A stretch of 64,000 bases of DNA from Gymnopilus junonius (lineage: Eukaryota; Basidiomycota; Agaricomycetes; Agaricales; Galerinaceae), in NCBI GenBank assembly GCA_015501075.1, contig JADNYJ010000099.1, positions 81,459 to 145,458 of the forward strand. The letters run 5' to 3'. The position numbers and the translations under genes were made by a program. Positions 13,157 through 24,294 of the stretch are shown piece after piece; position 1 is the stretch's first letter; each line of letters begins with the position of its first letter. The notes below the pieces were generated by a model. It did not search any database. It was not told the origin of the DNA and worked only from the letters and a program-made list of their open reading frames with translations.

Positions 13157-13736
13157 ATATTCAGGACACCATTCAGGTATGTCGCTTGACTCACGAACGA
13201 TTCTGGTTGCCATTTCTTACTGCGTTTCTTTTTTATGTGCAGTTAACTGTTTGCCTGCTACATTTCCCCATGGCCATTGCTTCAACCTCGCGATTGACGC
13301 TGCTCGTGCCCAGTCACTTTTCTTAATCTGTCACTTTTGATTTAGGTATTGTACTCTATCCCTACTAGCTAACCCTCGTTCTTGTACATGTATGAACCGG
13401 ATGTAACCATTAGACTTCTTTCAATTGCTGTGTTGTAATAATATAACCGATTTTTTTTCATAGAAAAACAAGAAAGTTTACGCCAGCCACGACAGCAGTT
13501 CAGGTCTTTTTCGCAACCCAGAATTGATAGGAAAGGATGTGCAGGAACACGGATAAATCAATTACGGTCATGAGGTGGCGGGTCCTGATTAGGTAGCACA
13601 GCCACACCTTTTTGTTTTCAACCTCAACAACATGCTCGACCGACGTCGACTCGTTGCTCCTGTGGGTGACCTCGCTGCTTTGATTTCCATAGCAACATAA
13701 AGGGTATGTTATCTTTGCATGGCCCCATCGATGCAA

Positions 13737-13938
13737 CATAGGCGCTTACTTGTTTTCTAGTCTCTTTTTCAATGTAGTGCTATTGTGTAGGCTCCGCGAC
13801 GGTACCTGAGACACGCTTTATGACACGCCCGACAAAAGGATGTCCAGGCGACGGACATAGTACGCGGACCTGCTTCCAACAATAGCTTTACGCCCATAAA
13901 CTACCATGCGACCTTTATCGTCGTTCATAAAAGTGGCA
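13737..13938 (+). promoter_or_regulatory. Upstream conserved blocks of gene A1
   Basis: Three blocks recur in the same order upstream of A1, A2 and A4: GGCGCTTACT (ends 13750 here), CCAGGCGACGGACAT (13844-13858) and TTCATAAAAGTGGCA (13924-13938). The last contains a TATA-like CATAAAAG about 85-100 bp before the start codon. Sequence between the blocks is much less alike in the A4 copy. Promoter function is inferred from conservation and position. Confidence 0.6.
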
Positions 13939-14020
13939 ACTTACTGGTTTCAACTTTTGTCGCAACATATTCTCCTCACAAGACCGCTATTCATCGACTA
14001 CCCTCACTCTTACACGCGAC

Positions 14021-15922
14021 ATGCAGTCTTCATCTCGCTTTGCACCCTACTTCTCCAAGAAGCAACCTCCGACAAGTCCTATCTCTGTTCCTGAGTTTAG
14101 AGCTTTACCTCTCAACCTCCTCGAATGTCATTCCATGTTATGCAATTTTGCGCCTGACATAGTGTGCAAGACTCAGCCAGTTCTCCCTCCAAAGGACGAA
14201 AACAGATGGGGAAACAACGCTGCTGGATTCGACCCTCTCTTGAAACGAAATATCGCGACGGGATTGCCTTATAACCCTTCTATGATTGCTCCTGAAGTTG
14301 GTTTGTTTGGACATTTTCAAAGACTTCGAAATAGGTGTGATCCTTCGCAGACGAAATCCACATCTCAGCCTCCCATAGGAACTGCCCAAAATTCCCCATC
14401 TCCCTTGTTCCATGTTTTCGACCTTGAGAAGAACAATGATGCTGTGAAGGCCAGAAGGGGGTCTCAACCTCCCATTGGTACCGGTAGTATACTCCAACCT
14501 CCTATCGGCACCGGTCGTAGGCAAGCATCTCTTTTGTTCCATACTGCCGCTCTGCAAGAGAATAGTGAGGTTGTGCAGTACGAATCGGGATCACAACCTC
14601 CCATAGGCTTTGGTCGTAATCTGCCTCGAACTCCCCGATTAGCTACCGTCGAGCTCCCACCTGTCGAGGAAATTTCGACTGGCTATTCAGAATGGGACGA
14701 CGTCCCGCTCACCTTTTATCACCGCCTTTCGAATACCTTGCACAAGGCTCTCAGGTTCTTGGTTCCCAGCAATAACGACAAAACTCCAGCTTCTTCAGTG
14801 CCTGTCGTCACTCCGGTGGCAAATGCTACCTCTCATCACGCTCAGTCGGCTCCGTCAGCTCCGTCAACGCATGGTTCAAATGAACTCGATATAAGAATTG
14901 GAGGGCCGACCGGCTTTCTTTCATGGGATCACATCGACAAAATTCCAGCTCCATCAATGCCTATCGTCACTCCGGTGGTAAACAGTGTCTCTCGTCACGC
15001 TCAGGCGGCTCCGTCGGTTCAGCCAGCGCGTAGTCCGAACGAACTCAATATAACAATTGGAGGGTCGAGCGGCTTTCTCTCATGGGATCACATCGCACAA
15101 ACTACCGACATGTTCGGTTTCTTCCAGGAACGCGCCAATGCGAGCACCAATTGTCTTTCTGTCGACTGGCGCGACTGTGTTGTTGACCAGACCGGTGCGC
15201 GTGGTCTCACTACGCTCAAGCTTCTGTTCCGCTACCTCAATAAACCTTTTTCATTCCGATCTCAGGATGCCGCCTCTGTTCGCTACCCCATTTCCACCAT
15301 TTCAAAATTGTCTATCAAGGTGCCCGAGGTTGTGAAGGAGCTGGCTCCCATAAACTTCATTGGCCAGCACACGGAGGAGGATGACAGCATCAGTCTCAAG
15401 GATGCTCGTCATGTCAGAGACATTTCATTCAGCGGAGAATTCGGTGTTTTCGCCATGAAATTCTCGAATATCCCATTTACATCTCTTACTATTCTCAGCT
15501 TGACTGAGTGCCTGATATCTGTCAACGATGCAGTCGCCCTTGCGCATGCCTGTCCCGAGCTTGAAACACTCACACTCGAAACCATCGTGCCTTCCAGGGA
15601 AACTGATCTTGGGGATCTTTTGGGACCAAGCACCACAAGACGGGTCGATTTCTCCAATCTGAAGTCACTCAAAATCAGGTGCACCGACGGGCACAGACAG
15701 TTTGTTAATCGCATGGGTTTGACGGGTCTCAAGTATTTAATCCTCCATCTTGACAACGAAAGGGTCCATAATACGCCTGATTTTCTGAATTCAACTATTC
15801 CTTGGTCAAACCTCAAAGAAGTAACCATCATCGGCGAAGTAGCATCTCTCGCCCAAAGTTATTTACAGCGCAACTGTCGCTCAGGACGATGCTACGTGCA
15901 GAAACTTACCGCCTCTATTTAA
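14021..15922 (+). CDS. Cassette gene A1: QPPIG-repeat and LRR-like protein, 633 aa
   Basis: This is a single open frame with no need for introns. Residues 1-110 are Pro/Ser-rich. The motif QPPIG then occurs four times (near residues 114, 148, 158 and 191), most copies heading a unit of about 35 residues with LF(H)..DLE.N. Residues about 257-308 and 311-359 are a direct repeat ending IGG..GFLSWDHI. The C-terminal 270 residues are LRR-like (LSVDWRDC, ISKLSIKVPEV, LTILSLTECLI, LETLTLETIV, LKYLILHLD). No signal peptide or membrane segment is seen. Its stop lies 33 bp from the stop of the convergent F-box gene B1. The function is unknown; the LRR part suggests protein binding. It is intact and resembles A4 over its whole length. 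Confidence 0.75.
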   Translation: MQSSSRFAPYFSKKQPPTSPISVPEFRALPLNLLECHSMLCNFAPDIVCKTQPVLPPKDENRWGNNAAGFDPLLKRNIATGLPYNPSMIAPEVGLFGHFQRLRNRCDPSQTKSTSQPPIGTAQNSPSPLFHVFDLEKNNDAVKARRGSQPPIGTGSILQPPIGTGRRQASLLFHTAALQENSEVVQYESGSQPPIGFGRNLPRTPRLATVELPPVEEISTGYSEWDDVPLTFYHRLSNTLHKALRFLVPSNNDKTPASSVPVVTPVANATSHHAQSAPSAPSTHGSNELDIRIGGPTGFLSWDHIDKIPAPSMPIVTPVVNSVSRHAQAAPSVQPARSPNELNITIGGSSGFLSWDHIAQTTDMFGFFQERANASTNCLSVDWRDCVVDQTGARGLTTLKLLFRYLNKPFSFRSQDAASVRYPISTISKLSIKVPEVVKELAPINFIGQHTEEDDSISLKDARHVRDISFSGEFGVFAMKFSNIPFTSLTILSLTECLISVNDAVALAHACPELETLTLETIVPSRETDLGDLLGPSTTRRVDFSNLKSLKIRCTDGHRQFVNRMGLTGLKYLILHLDNERVHNTPDFLNSTIPWSNLKEVTIIGEVASLAQSYLQRNCRSGRCYVQKLTASI

Positions 15923-15955
15923 AGACTTACGTACGTTTGAATACCTTAACATACC

Positions 15956-17506
15956 CTATCTATCATACACGCCTGCCATCCTACTGCCATCTAAACCTTG
16001 TTTAAACATGTCAGATATTGCTAATCGGTCTATGGGCCCCAGGTTACCGGTATACAAGCCTATTTCCTTAAGACCTCTTCCCTTCGTAGGTGAGAATCGT
16101 GAAGCGATCATATTGGAAAGAAGTCCATCTCTCGTCTGCTGCGAGGCCGAACTGGTGCAGAACACCTGCAAGGAAGGGAAGACTTTATGGCGGCCTTCCT
16201 TGTCAATGTCTGCAAGTTGATGTAGGACCTTATCTGTGATCTCCGTAAAGAGCACAATACGACGCAGATTGCAGAATTGGGGAGATATGAGATATTTTCG
16301 CAAATCTTCTTCATGCAAGTAGAAGTCCTCCAACTCGAAAGTCGTCAATTGCTGTGGATTGGACTTCTCAAGAAATTCCTGAAATCCTGGCAAATCTCTT
16401 GGAACGTCTTCTTCAAAGTTGTTGCATATCTTGAGCAGCTGCAGAGCAGGTAAGGAAAGAAGTCGAAACAATGGGCCTGTCTCTTGGTTTGAAGCGATTT
16501 TAAACGTTTTGAGGCGAGCGTGAGTAACGGGAGATGGAGTAAGAGATAATGCGGATGAATCGGAGGAATCAGAAAACAAAGAGGGTGCAAAAAGAAATTC
16601 CAAGTGTGGAGTAAGGGATAAAATGGATAACAGTTGGCTGAAGCTTAGTGTCGACGAGAGTGTGAGCCCAGTGAGCTGATTCCAAGGACAATGTTCTGGC
16701 GGGCCATGACGATAGGATGTCCCCCAGTCGACATATTTCAAGGCCTTACAAGTGTGAATGGTTTTCCACATCTCATCTACTGTGGGGTCCAGCTTGCCTG
16801 CTTTGTCACTAGCATTTTCAACCCAGAGTGTAGCCGATTTAAGGAGGTGTAAGTTAGGTGCTGGTTGAACGACCAATGATAGGGACGTCAAAGTACGAAG
16901 CTCGATAGTAAACGAAATTGTCAACCAATATTGTCTTCGCTTCATGAAGAGCGATATAATGTCATTGATGGCGAATCGGTCGCACTGTTCCACATCCGGG
17001 GCCCAAATTGATAGGTCAAGTGCGTGCGTGCGAGCTCTTTCCAACCAAAGTTGGGTCAATCGCACTTGAGATTTCTGGGGCTTAAGAATATAAATCCGCG
17101 CCCATAGGCTTGGTGTACTAAGGGCGACGTTCCGCCAATATGAGCATACTTGTCCAAAAAGGAGTGGATCGCTCTGACAAGTAGAGGATACCAAAGGTCG
17201 GGCACTATGGCGCAAGACCGTGTCGTCATCTTCAAGGAGCTTCAAAAAGATTTCAGCCAATACTTCGGGAGGCATCGTATTGACGACGTTCTTTTCTATA
17301 AGACGGTCAATTCAAGAATTAAAGAGCACTTTCCAACAGAACCAAAGCTTACTCGAAGGGACTAAACGGATATTAAATTGTGTGCGTAGGCTCTGCATAT
17401 ACGGATCGAGAGTTGTGACTTCTGTTAGATAAAGTTCCAGTTCAGAAAAAAGGTTGAACCAGGTAAAGCGAATATAAATACCTGGAATTTTGATGCAGCT
17501 AATCAT
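15956..17506 (-). CDS. Cassette gene B1: F-box/LRR-like protein, 477 aa
   Basis: Three exons (17482-17506, 17353-17421, 15956-17295) with phase-1 introns close exactly. The first exon encodes only MISCIKIP. The F-box begins at the third exon: NTMPPEVLAEIFLKLLEDDD, then DPLLFGQVCSYWRNVAL, the classic basidiomycete F-box pattern. F-box proteins recruit substrates to SCF ubiquitin ligases through Skp1. The rest is repeats of Leu-rich strands (LTGLTLSSTLS, LQLLKICN, LTTFELEDFYL) that would form the substrate-binding surface. The same exon layout is found in B2, B4 and B5. It is convergent with A1 and head-to-head with A2. Substrate unknown. Confidence 0.82.
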
Positions 17507-17624
17507 CCTGTTTCAGTAAGTTGCGTGCAAAGTACAAGTGATGAAGTGGAGAAATTCAAAGAATGGCAAAGCACGGAAAGAAATGCCCCTTCGACGTCAA
17601 AGACGAGGCACGCAGATAAGAGAA

Positions 17625-17640
17625 CGAATTACAAGGCAAT
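17625..17640 (-). promoter_or_regulatory. B-family upstream element (B1 copy)
   Basis: The motif GAATTACAAGG (written on the + strand) lies about 120 bp upstream of the B1 start codon. A near-identical motif stands at 118-137 bp from the starts of B2, B4 and B5. It is either a core promoter or leader element; the role is inferred from position. Confidence 0.55.
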
Positions 17641-18256
17641 GTGCAGATTGACTACAAGGGCGACATTGTCAGGAGAAATACAAGCCATATCCAAGACAAT
17701 GTGCCTCTGTTTGGTAGTAGCCAATAGCAGTAGGCTAGCGTGCTGTACGAATCACCCACTGTTCCTTTCGTGGAGATGCTATTTCTTTGCACACTGACAG
17801 GTGCTGAATATTCTCCAAGGTTAAAGACTGTCAACAACTCAGTCCTAAAGCTAAACCAGGATAAGAGTTCAGATTCTGGCGTGGAATCTGCGAATATAAA
17901 GAAGACGAGGAGAAGAGAACCTTGTGCCTTGTACTTCTGTCGATCGGATATTGGATGTCCATGGCACAGCCACACGTTGCCGAACGAGACAGCACAGCCA
18001 CATTATTTCGGACGGAGTCAACCGACCGTCAAAGTTCAATAACTTCAATCCCCAGGACGCGGAAGAGAACAAAAAATGAAATCGATTCTTTATAATCAAG
18101 GTGCATCCTTGCGGTGTCTGTGACAGAGCTTTTTGTTTCCGCTCGACAACATGCGTAGCCGACGTCGAGTTGTTGCTCTTGTGGGCGACATCCCTGCTTT
18201 GATTTCCATAGCAACGTAAAGGGTGTGTTGCTTTTGCATGGTCCAATCTATGCAGC

Positions 18257-18690
18257 GTAGGCGCTTACTGATTTTCTAGTCTCTTTTTCAACGTAGGCCT
18301 GTTGTGCACATTTATAATGGTACCTGGGCGCGCTCTATGATACACCAAACAAAAAGATGTCCAGGCGACGGACATACTGTACTAATTCATTCAATTCGGC
18401 AGGCTGTGTGACCTGTGACTTACCTGACGAAATTTTGATTTTGGCAAATTACCATATTTGGTGCGATTTTGATGGATTTGTAAGCTTTTTTGGCCTTCCG
18501 AATGTGTTTTTGGGGCATTTTTGACCGATTTTTGCGTGACCTCTGTGACTTTTCGTCAATTTGGGAGGGCCTGTGACCCGTGACCGCCGAATTGAATGAA
18601 TTAGTACAGTAGTACGCGGACATGCTGCCAACATTAGCTTTGCGCCTGCAAACTACCATGCGACCTCTATCATCATTCATAAAAGTGGCA
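18257..18690 (+). promoter_or_regulatory. Upstream conserved blocks of A2, split by a MITE
   Basis: The same three blocks seen before A1 are present (18257-18269, 18361-18375, 18676-18690). The MITE at 18377-18609 sits between the second and third block, directly after CGACGGACAT plus TA. The distance between these blocks is therefore enlarged by about 235 bp compared with A1. Confidence 0.6.
18377..18609. mobile_element. MITE, 233 bp, TA target-site duplication, perfect terminal inverted repeats
   Basis: The element begins CTGTACTAATTCATTCAATT and its other end is the exact reverse complement; the perfect inverted repeat is 24 bp. TA flanks both ends (18375-18376 and 18610-18611). The homologous region upstream of A1 reads GGACATAGTACG with a single TA and no insert, so the empty site is directly visible. 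TA duplication and terminal repeats point to a Tc1/mariner-type non-autonomous element. It carries no ORF of note; the interior is T-rich and has short GTGACC-type direct and inverted repeats. No second copy was seen in this window. Confidence 0.9.
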
Positions 18691-18760
18691 GCTTACCGCC
18701 TCTAACTTTTGTCGCAAACATATTCTCCTCACAAGACCGCTTTTCTCTCTTACATGCGAC

Positions 18761-19740
18761 ATACAGTCTTAATCTCGCTTTGCGCCCTACTTTTCCAGGA
18801 AGCCGCCTCTGACAAGGCCTATCCTTGTTCCTGAGTTTAGAGCTTTGCCTCTCAACCTCCTTGAATGCAATTCTATGTTGTGCAACTTTGTGCCTGACCT
18901 AGTGTGCAAGACTCAGCCAGTCCCTCCTCCTCCCAAGGACGAAAACAGATGGGGAAACAACGCTACTGGATTCGACCTCCTCCTGAGATGAAATATCGCG
19001 ACGGGATTGCCTTATAACCCTTCTAAAATTGTTTCTCAAGTTGGTTTGTTTGAACATTTTCAAAGTCTTCAAAACAGGAGTGATGCTGCACAAACGAAAG
19101 CCCAATCTCAACCTCCCATAGGACCTGGCGAGAACCCCCCATCACCCTTTTTCCGTGCTTCCGATCTCGAGGGGAGCAGTGATGCTCTTACGATGAAAAC
19201 AATTGTGAGGTTGTGCAGTACGAAGCGGGATCACTGCAACCTCCCATCGGCTATGGTGGTAAACCACCTCCAACACCCCAATTACCTACCGTCGAGCTCC
19301 CACCTGGGGAAAGCATTCGACTGGCTGCTCAGAATGGGACGATGTCCTGCGCACCTTTTATCACTACCTTTCCAAAACCTTGCATGAGACTCTCAAATTC
19401 TTGGCCCCCAATAATAGCAACCAAATCCCAGTTTCTTCAGTGCCTCTCGTCACGCCCAGACGGTGTCAGTCCAGGTTCCAAAGGTTGTTAAGGAGCTCGG
19501 TCCCTTCAAGGTTCCACGAAGGAGGATGTCAGAATTGATTTTGAGCATGCTCGTTACATCCAGGGGTTTTACTGGAGCAGTGATTTCGGTTTCTTCGCCC
19601 TCAAGATTTCAAAAATCAAGCTGGCTTCCCTTACTATACTCACTTTGATCAACTGCAAAATCTCTGTTGATGATGTAGTTGCTATCGCACATAAATGCCC
19701 CTGGAGTTTTGTTACACAGTGGTCACTTGGACAATGTAAT
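18761..19740 (+). pseudogene. Cassette gene A2, pseudogene
   Basis: The DNA aligns with the start and middle of A1 but the A1 start codon ATG corresponds to ATA at 18761. The third codon after it (TCA in A1) is TAA here, and further stops and frame changes follow. QPPIG repeats are recognisable near 19113 and 19240. The A1 internal repeat has been lost by deletion. The LRR-like part breaks off near 19710, so the last 100 or so codons are missing. Its partner B2 reads on into this eroded junction. This is true decay, not only homopolymer loss. Confidence 0.85.
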
Positions 19741-19808
19741 ATGTACATAACAGATTATTGTTAAAAGCTGAAGGCGCGTTCGGGGGATCACAATTATATT
19801 TCTTTTCT

Positions 19809-21441
19809 TCAACAATGTGCTATCATATCAATACGCCAAGGGTCGTTCCTGAGTGGGACGTCTCTGGTAATAAACTCCTTTCCTTTCCAGGAAGAGCTAT
19901 TTCCTTCATATGTTTCCAATCCTTGGCTATACACTTTTGACATTGCCAACCTATCGACTGGGCCAAGCCTGTCTGCCTTCAAAGCCACTCTTTTAAGGCC
20001 TTTCCTGTCGATAGGTGAATATCGAGAAGTGATCATATCTGACAAGTACCCGTCTGTCGTATTAATGATGGCATAACTAAGGTCTATAACTTCCAGATAG
20101 GGAAGTACTTCAAGAACGCTCTGTTGGTTTCTGCTCGCAAGCTTTTGGGCAATTCTATCAGAAAACTTGGTTTGAAGTCCGAGGCAACGTATTTTCTGTA
20201 GACTAGGGTATTCGAGATATTCCAGCAAGTCATTTTCCTCAATTTCGACATCCCACAATTTGAAAATTGTGAGTTCCTGACATCCGGACCTTTCAAGGAA
20301 ATCTTTGAAGTGGTTTGGATCCCCAGGACGAGCCCGGAAGACGTGACAAATTTGGAGCATCTTTAGAGCAGGCAGCGCAAGACGTGCGAAAAGTGGTCCA
20401 GTTTCTAGATATGACGTGATGTCGAGCGTTTTTAGGCGAGTATGAACAACAATGTCGGGCAAGAAAGACAGGGCATCAGCAGAATCAACTGTCAACGACC
20501 TGGATGAAACACAGAAATTCTCAAGTTGAGGCGAAATAGAAAGAATATTCAGCAATTGGTCGAAACCGCAGAATAACGAAACCGTAAGGGAGACAAGCTG
20601 ATTCCAAGGGCAGTTATCAGGCAACTGGTCGCTGTATTTTGTCCACCAATGGACAAATTTCAAGGTCTTGCAAGCATGTATGGCTCTCCATATATCGTCG
20701 AGGATAGCATTTGGATCTATTCGGCTGACATGGAACGTGAAGGGCTTCCGTCTCGAAAAGCAAATGGAGGCCGACTCGAGGTGTTCTAGAGGTGCTAAAG
20801 TTACGGAGGAGAGGGTGATGAGTGTGGATAGTTCAATCATGAACCAGATATTTTTCCAATACCGGCTTCGTTCCACGAAATGCGACATGATATCTTGAGC
20901 AGCGGAAGTGTCAAGCTGTTCAACATCCGGGATCCAGAACGATAAATGAAGTGGATGCGTTCCAGCTCTTTCAAGCCACAGTTCAGTTAGCCGAACTTGA
21001 CTCCTCTGTGGCTGGAAAATCGTAATCCGGGACCAGAGTTCGGGCATGCTAATGGCGACGTTCCTCCAATAGAAACATACCTGGCCAAGGATAACAGGGT
21101 CGGCATGACAAGCACGAGATACAAGAGGTCGATTACTGTGCTGCAAATCTTTATCGTCTTCTTCAAGGAGTTTGAGAAATATCTCGCCCAAAATCTCAGA
21201 GGGAATCGTATTGATGACATTCCTTCCTGTAATATGGTTAAATTTCATAAATTAAAAAAAGCCTGATAAGGCGAATTTAAGCTTACTCGAAGAAACGATG
21301 TGGAGAGTAGATCGAGTATGCAGGCTCTGCACAAGAGTTGTGACTTCTATTAAATAAAATTCGAGTTGAGTAAAAAAGTTGAACCAGGTAAAGCAAATAT
21401 AAATATTATTACTTACCCGGAAGTTTGAGGCAGCTAGTCAT
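19809..21441 (-). CDS. Cassette gene B2: F-box/LRR-like protein, 500 aa
   Basis: Exons 21417-21441, 21287-21346 and 19809-21226 close in phase. The first encodes MTSCLKLP, the third opens with the F-box NVINTIPSEILGEIFLKL and the usual RPLVSRACHADPVILGQVC segment. The rest is Leu-rich repeats as in B1. It differs from B1, B4 and B5 at its end. After the shared QGLE motif it continues for about 28 extra residues, which coincides with the place where the partner A2 lost its 3' end. The gene is otherwise intact; whether it is still useful without an intact A partner is unknown. Confidence 0.8.
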
Positions 21442-21566
21442 TCTAGTTCAATAAGTTGCGTGCAAAGTGCAAGCGTTGTTGTCTGATGCGGAGGAGAAAT
21501 CCAAAGAATGGCCAAGCAAGGAAAAACGCCGCTTCGATGTCAAAAGGCGCACGTAGATGAGAGGGA

Positions 21567-21577
21567 AAATTACAAGG
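21567..21577 (-). promoter_or_regulatory. B-family upstream element (B2 copy)
   Basis: AAATTACAAGG stands 126 bp upstream of the B2 start, aligned with the B1, B4 and B5 copies. Flanking sequence also resembles the B1 leader (GTGCAAAGT near 21466, CTTCGATGTCAAA near 21535). Confidence 0.5.
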
Positions 21578-22415
21578 CGACGCAAAATTCGACTGCAAGG
21601 GAGGCGCTTGCCGTTCCTTTCGTTGAGATGTTGTTCCCAACCTGGTAATAAGTAGTAGGGATGGAATATCCTTCGAGTCAAAGAATTCCTAATGACTTTA
21701 TCCTGAGACTCAATCAAGATATGAATTTGGATATGGGGGTGGAACTTGGGAGTACAAAGTAGAGAAAGCAGAGCCTTGGTAACTGAAAGATTGCTGAAAG
21801 AGGACCTCGTACCTATTTAAGTTGACCACGTCCTTGGCACAGCCATACGTCACGTTACCAATTGTCTGGGTGCCATTGTGCATGCACTGGCGACAATCCA
21901 AGGACTAGTATAGTAAGAATCTAAGATTTGATGCTGTCGGCTTCCAGATTCCAGAGAGCAGAGGGTTGTTAGCGCTAGTGGGGAAGATGAGATGGTCTTG
22001 ACTCTTGTGACATATCGGGAGCAGCGAATGATTGAGAGGATCTTTAAGGGCGATGATAATAGAATGATAATAATACACTTTTGTTTGTTACAATATGTAG
22101 GTGACTCGGAAGTAAGAACGATCGTATTGAGAGAGGAATGATGAAAAGCTAAGTTGCTAGCATGACACGTATGATAAAAACATAGGCGGATAGTAATTGG
22201 AGGGACAGTGGCTGAATCCTGATAAAGATTGTTAGTGCGTGAAACAGAGGATGCGACTGAAACACGACAGACCTGAACAGTAAGTCGACCAGCCAAAGCC
22301 GCCATTTACATTGACAACCAACCCACAGAGAGATAAACGAGCACACAGAGACGTAAATGAGTAAAAGAGATGAGAGAGAAGATGTCGCATATGAAGAAGG
22401 AGGGAAAAGAAATTT
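21578..22415. other. Spacer between B2 and the protease gene
   Basis: Only short shadow ORFs occur and no A-type upstream blocks are found. The normal A gene expected after a B promoter is absent here. Confidence 0.4.
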
Positions 22416-24085
22416 TCACATCTCATCACGTTGCATAGGAGACTGGGCATTCATGATGTAGGCATTGGCGAGGGGCTTGAATCTGCGGATGACATCCATG
22501 ATGAAGTCGATCGGGGTGACATAGGCCACATCACAGATATTGGTGGCCGCCTTGAAGATATCGGTGGATCCAGTACGCCAGTGAGCATGCCAGCAATACG
22601 TCCCAAACTATCCACCACAACAGCCCCGAATCACCTTGAGCGCAAAAAGGGCAGAATCCTCCTCCAAGGGGATGACCAACCACTGTTTGGATACAACATT
22701 ATCGCGCTCGCTGACGCTGGGATACTTGCGGGTGTACGAGGCATAGGTATTTGCTTTGCCCACCGTCACGTCCGTGCTCTTACCCCGCTTGAGGACCATG
22801 AGACACGGATCGCCGCTCGCGTCCAGCATCTGCGGCTCGCGAATCTCCTCCTTGGGGATGGTGCCAGTGAGTCCGAAAAGGCGATTGCCTGGATAGGCAA
22901 AAAAGCGCGGGTTGGTCAGGTTACCGCGTAGTTTGTTTGTGAGGTCGGCAACTGTGAATTTATTCCCCAGGTCGATAAAGTTGCCGTGAAAATCGGCTGG
23001 GTCGATCTTGGACGCGTCAACCTCAATGACCGCGACGTCTTGTGTGTACTGCTGCAATTTTGCACCCGCGGTGACGACGATTTCGGGAGAAAATATGACG
23101 TGGCCCAGAATCCGGCTTGCATCAACAGACCATTTGGATCTGAGCTCCTCGACGAATTCTTTGAGGACCTGCACCCGCCTCTCTGCTTTCTTCTTCTCAA
23201 GTTCAGCATCCTCGCGTATCGCCTGAGACTCGGCGTCATTCTGACCTACAACACCCGCTATACGACTCTCCTCGCTAACAATGACAATGCCCTGGTCCTC
23301 GATATGATGTTCGATGAGGAAAAATGCCGATGAAATGAATTATTACTGAGGACGAGAACTTCGTAGGGGAGCTGACTCTTGTTAGTGTATTCGACGTGTT
23401 TGTTCTCATTTCCGGGGAAGAGAACATGATGGGCGGTGACCAGGAAAAGCTTGTTCACGCCGGGGACGGCGATGAAGAACCCAGCCGTTCCTTCGGCACA
23501 TGGCATGTAATGGCCACAAACGGTAATGCCGAGGGTGGTGGTGAAAGGTTCGCGTAGGATTGCAGTGGGGTCGATGATGTCGGTGGGCTTGAGTAGCGGG
23601 GGAAAAGCCCGCTGATTTCTGCTCGTTTGAATAAGGTCCGATTCGCGCAGCTCGACTTCAAAGTTTGTGATACCGTGGTCATATAGAAGCCGTTGACATT
23701 GTTGAGCCACCTTGATCCCGACCTCGTAGGAGAGGCGAGTGGGACTAGACCACACACCGATCCAAAGGATATTGTCCCCATGGATCCAGTCATCGTAGGC
23801 GATACGGACGATATCAGTGCTCGACCAGTTGACCTGGTTCTGGTTCAGAATGTCATGAACTTTAAAGGCGATATTGTCCTCCCATAATTCCATGAGTTTC
23901 TCGTGTCGCTCTACAGTCATAAGCGACTTGGTCCGGAAGTATACCTCTGGGCATGGGGTGTGTTCCCATGGTTCACCTGTTCGGGCAATCAGACGAGGCT
24001 TGGAATGCAGTCCGTGGTAGTAGTGCTCGGCTTCCTCTTCAGAGACGCGGGGCGGAAGGGGAGGAAGTTCAAGGTCACTAGACAT
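22416..24085 (-). CDS. Trypsin-like serine protease domain protein, frame broken in four places
   Basis: The N-terminal 190 residues are a conserved fungal region (ELPPLPPRVSEEEAEHYY, YDDWIHGDNILWIGVW). The protease part follows: TAHHVLFPG holds the catalytic His, DVAVIEVDASKID is a good candidate for the Asp, and the GDSG serine motif is encoded at about 22620-22640. The frame is broken at 23320-23324, 22634-22635, 22624-22627 and 22576. One added base at each of these homopolymer sites gives a continuous 557-residue protein ending at 22416; two of the four flank the GDSG motif. A Lys/Glu-rich coiled stretch (near 23200) lies between the His and Asp parts. The gene stands where the array should hold an A gene. 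As sequenced it could not make the active site. Confidence 0.75.
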
Positions 24086-24294
24086 GTCAACGAACAGTTG
24101 AGTACAAGGAGGTAGAAAGAACTCACTTTTGGTTAAGACAGGTAGAGCAAAAGAGAAACAATCTGAGACTAGAGTTGACTCGATGATGAATCGATGACGG
24201 AACAATTTGAGTTGATAGACGATTCAGACACAGCCACACTGTTTCTTGAATACGACACTCGGCTTCAAGTTGCACACACTTGGACATCTTGGCT

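Noticed and set aside
13500..13739. Minus-strand ORF shared by the regions upstream of A1 and A2
   Set aside because: The resemblance comes from DNA-level duplication of the A upstream region; the frame is not kept in A4, so it is not a gene.
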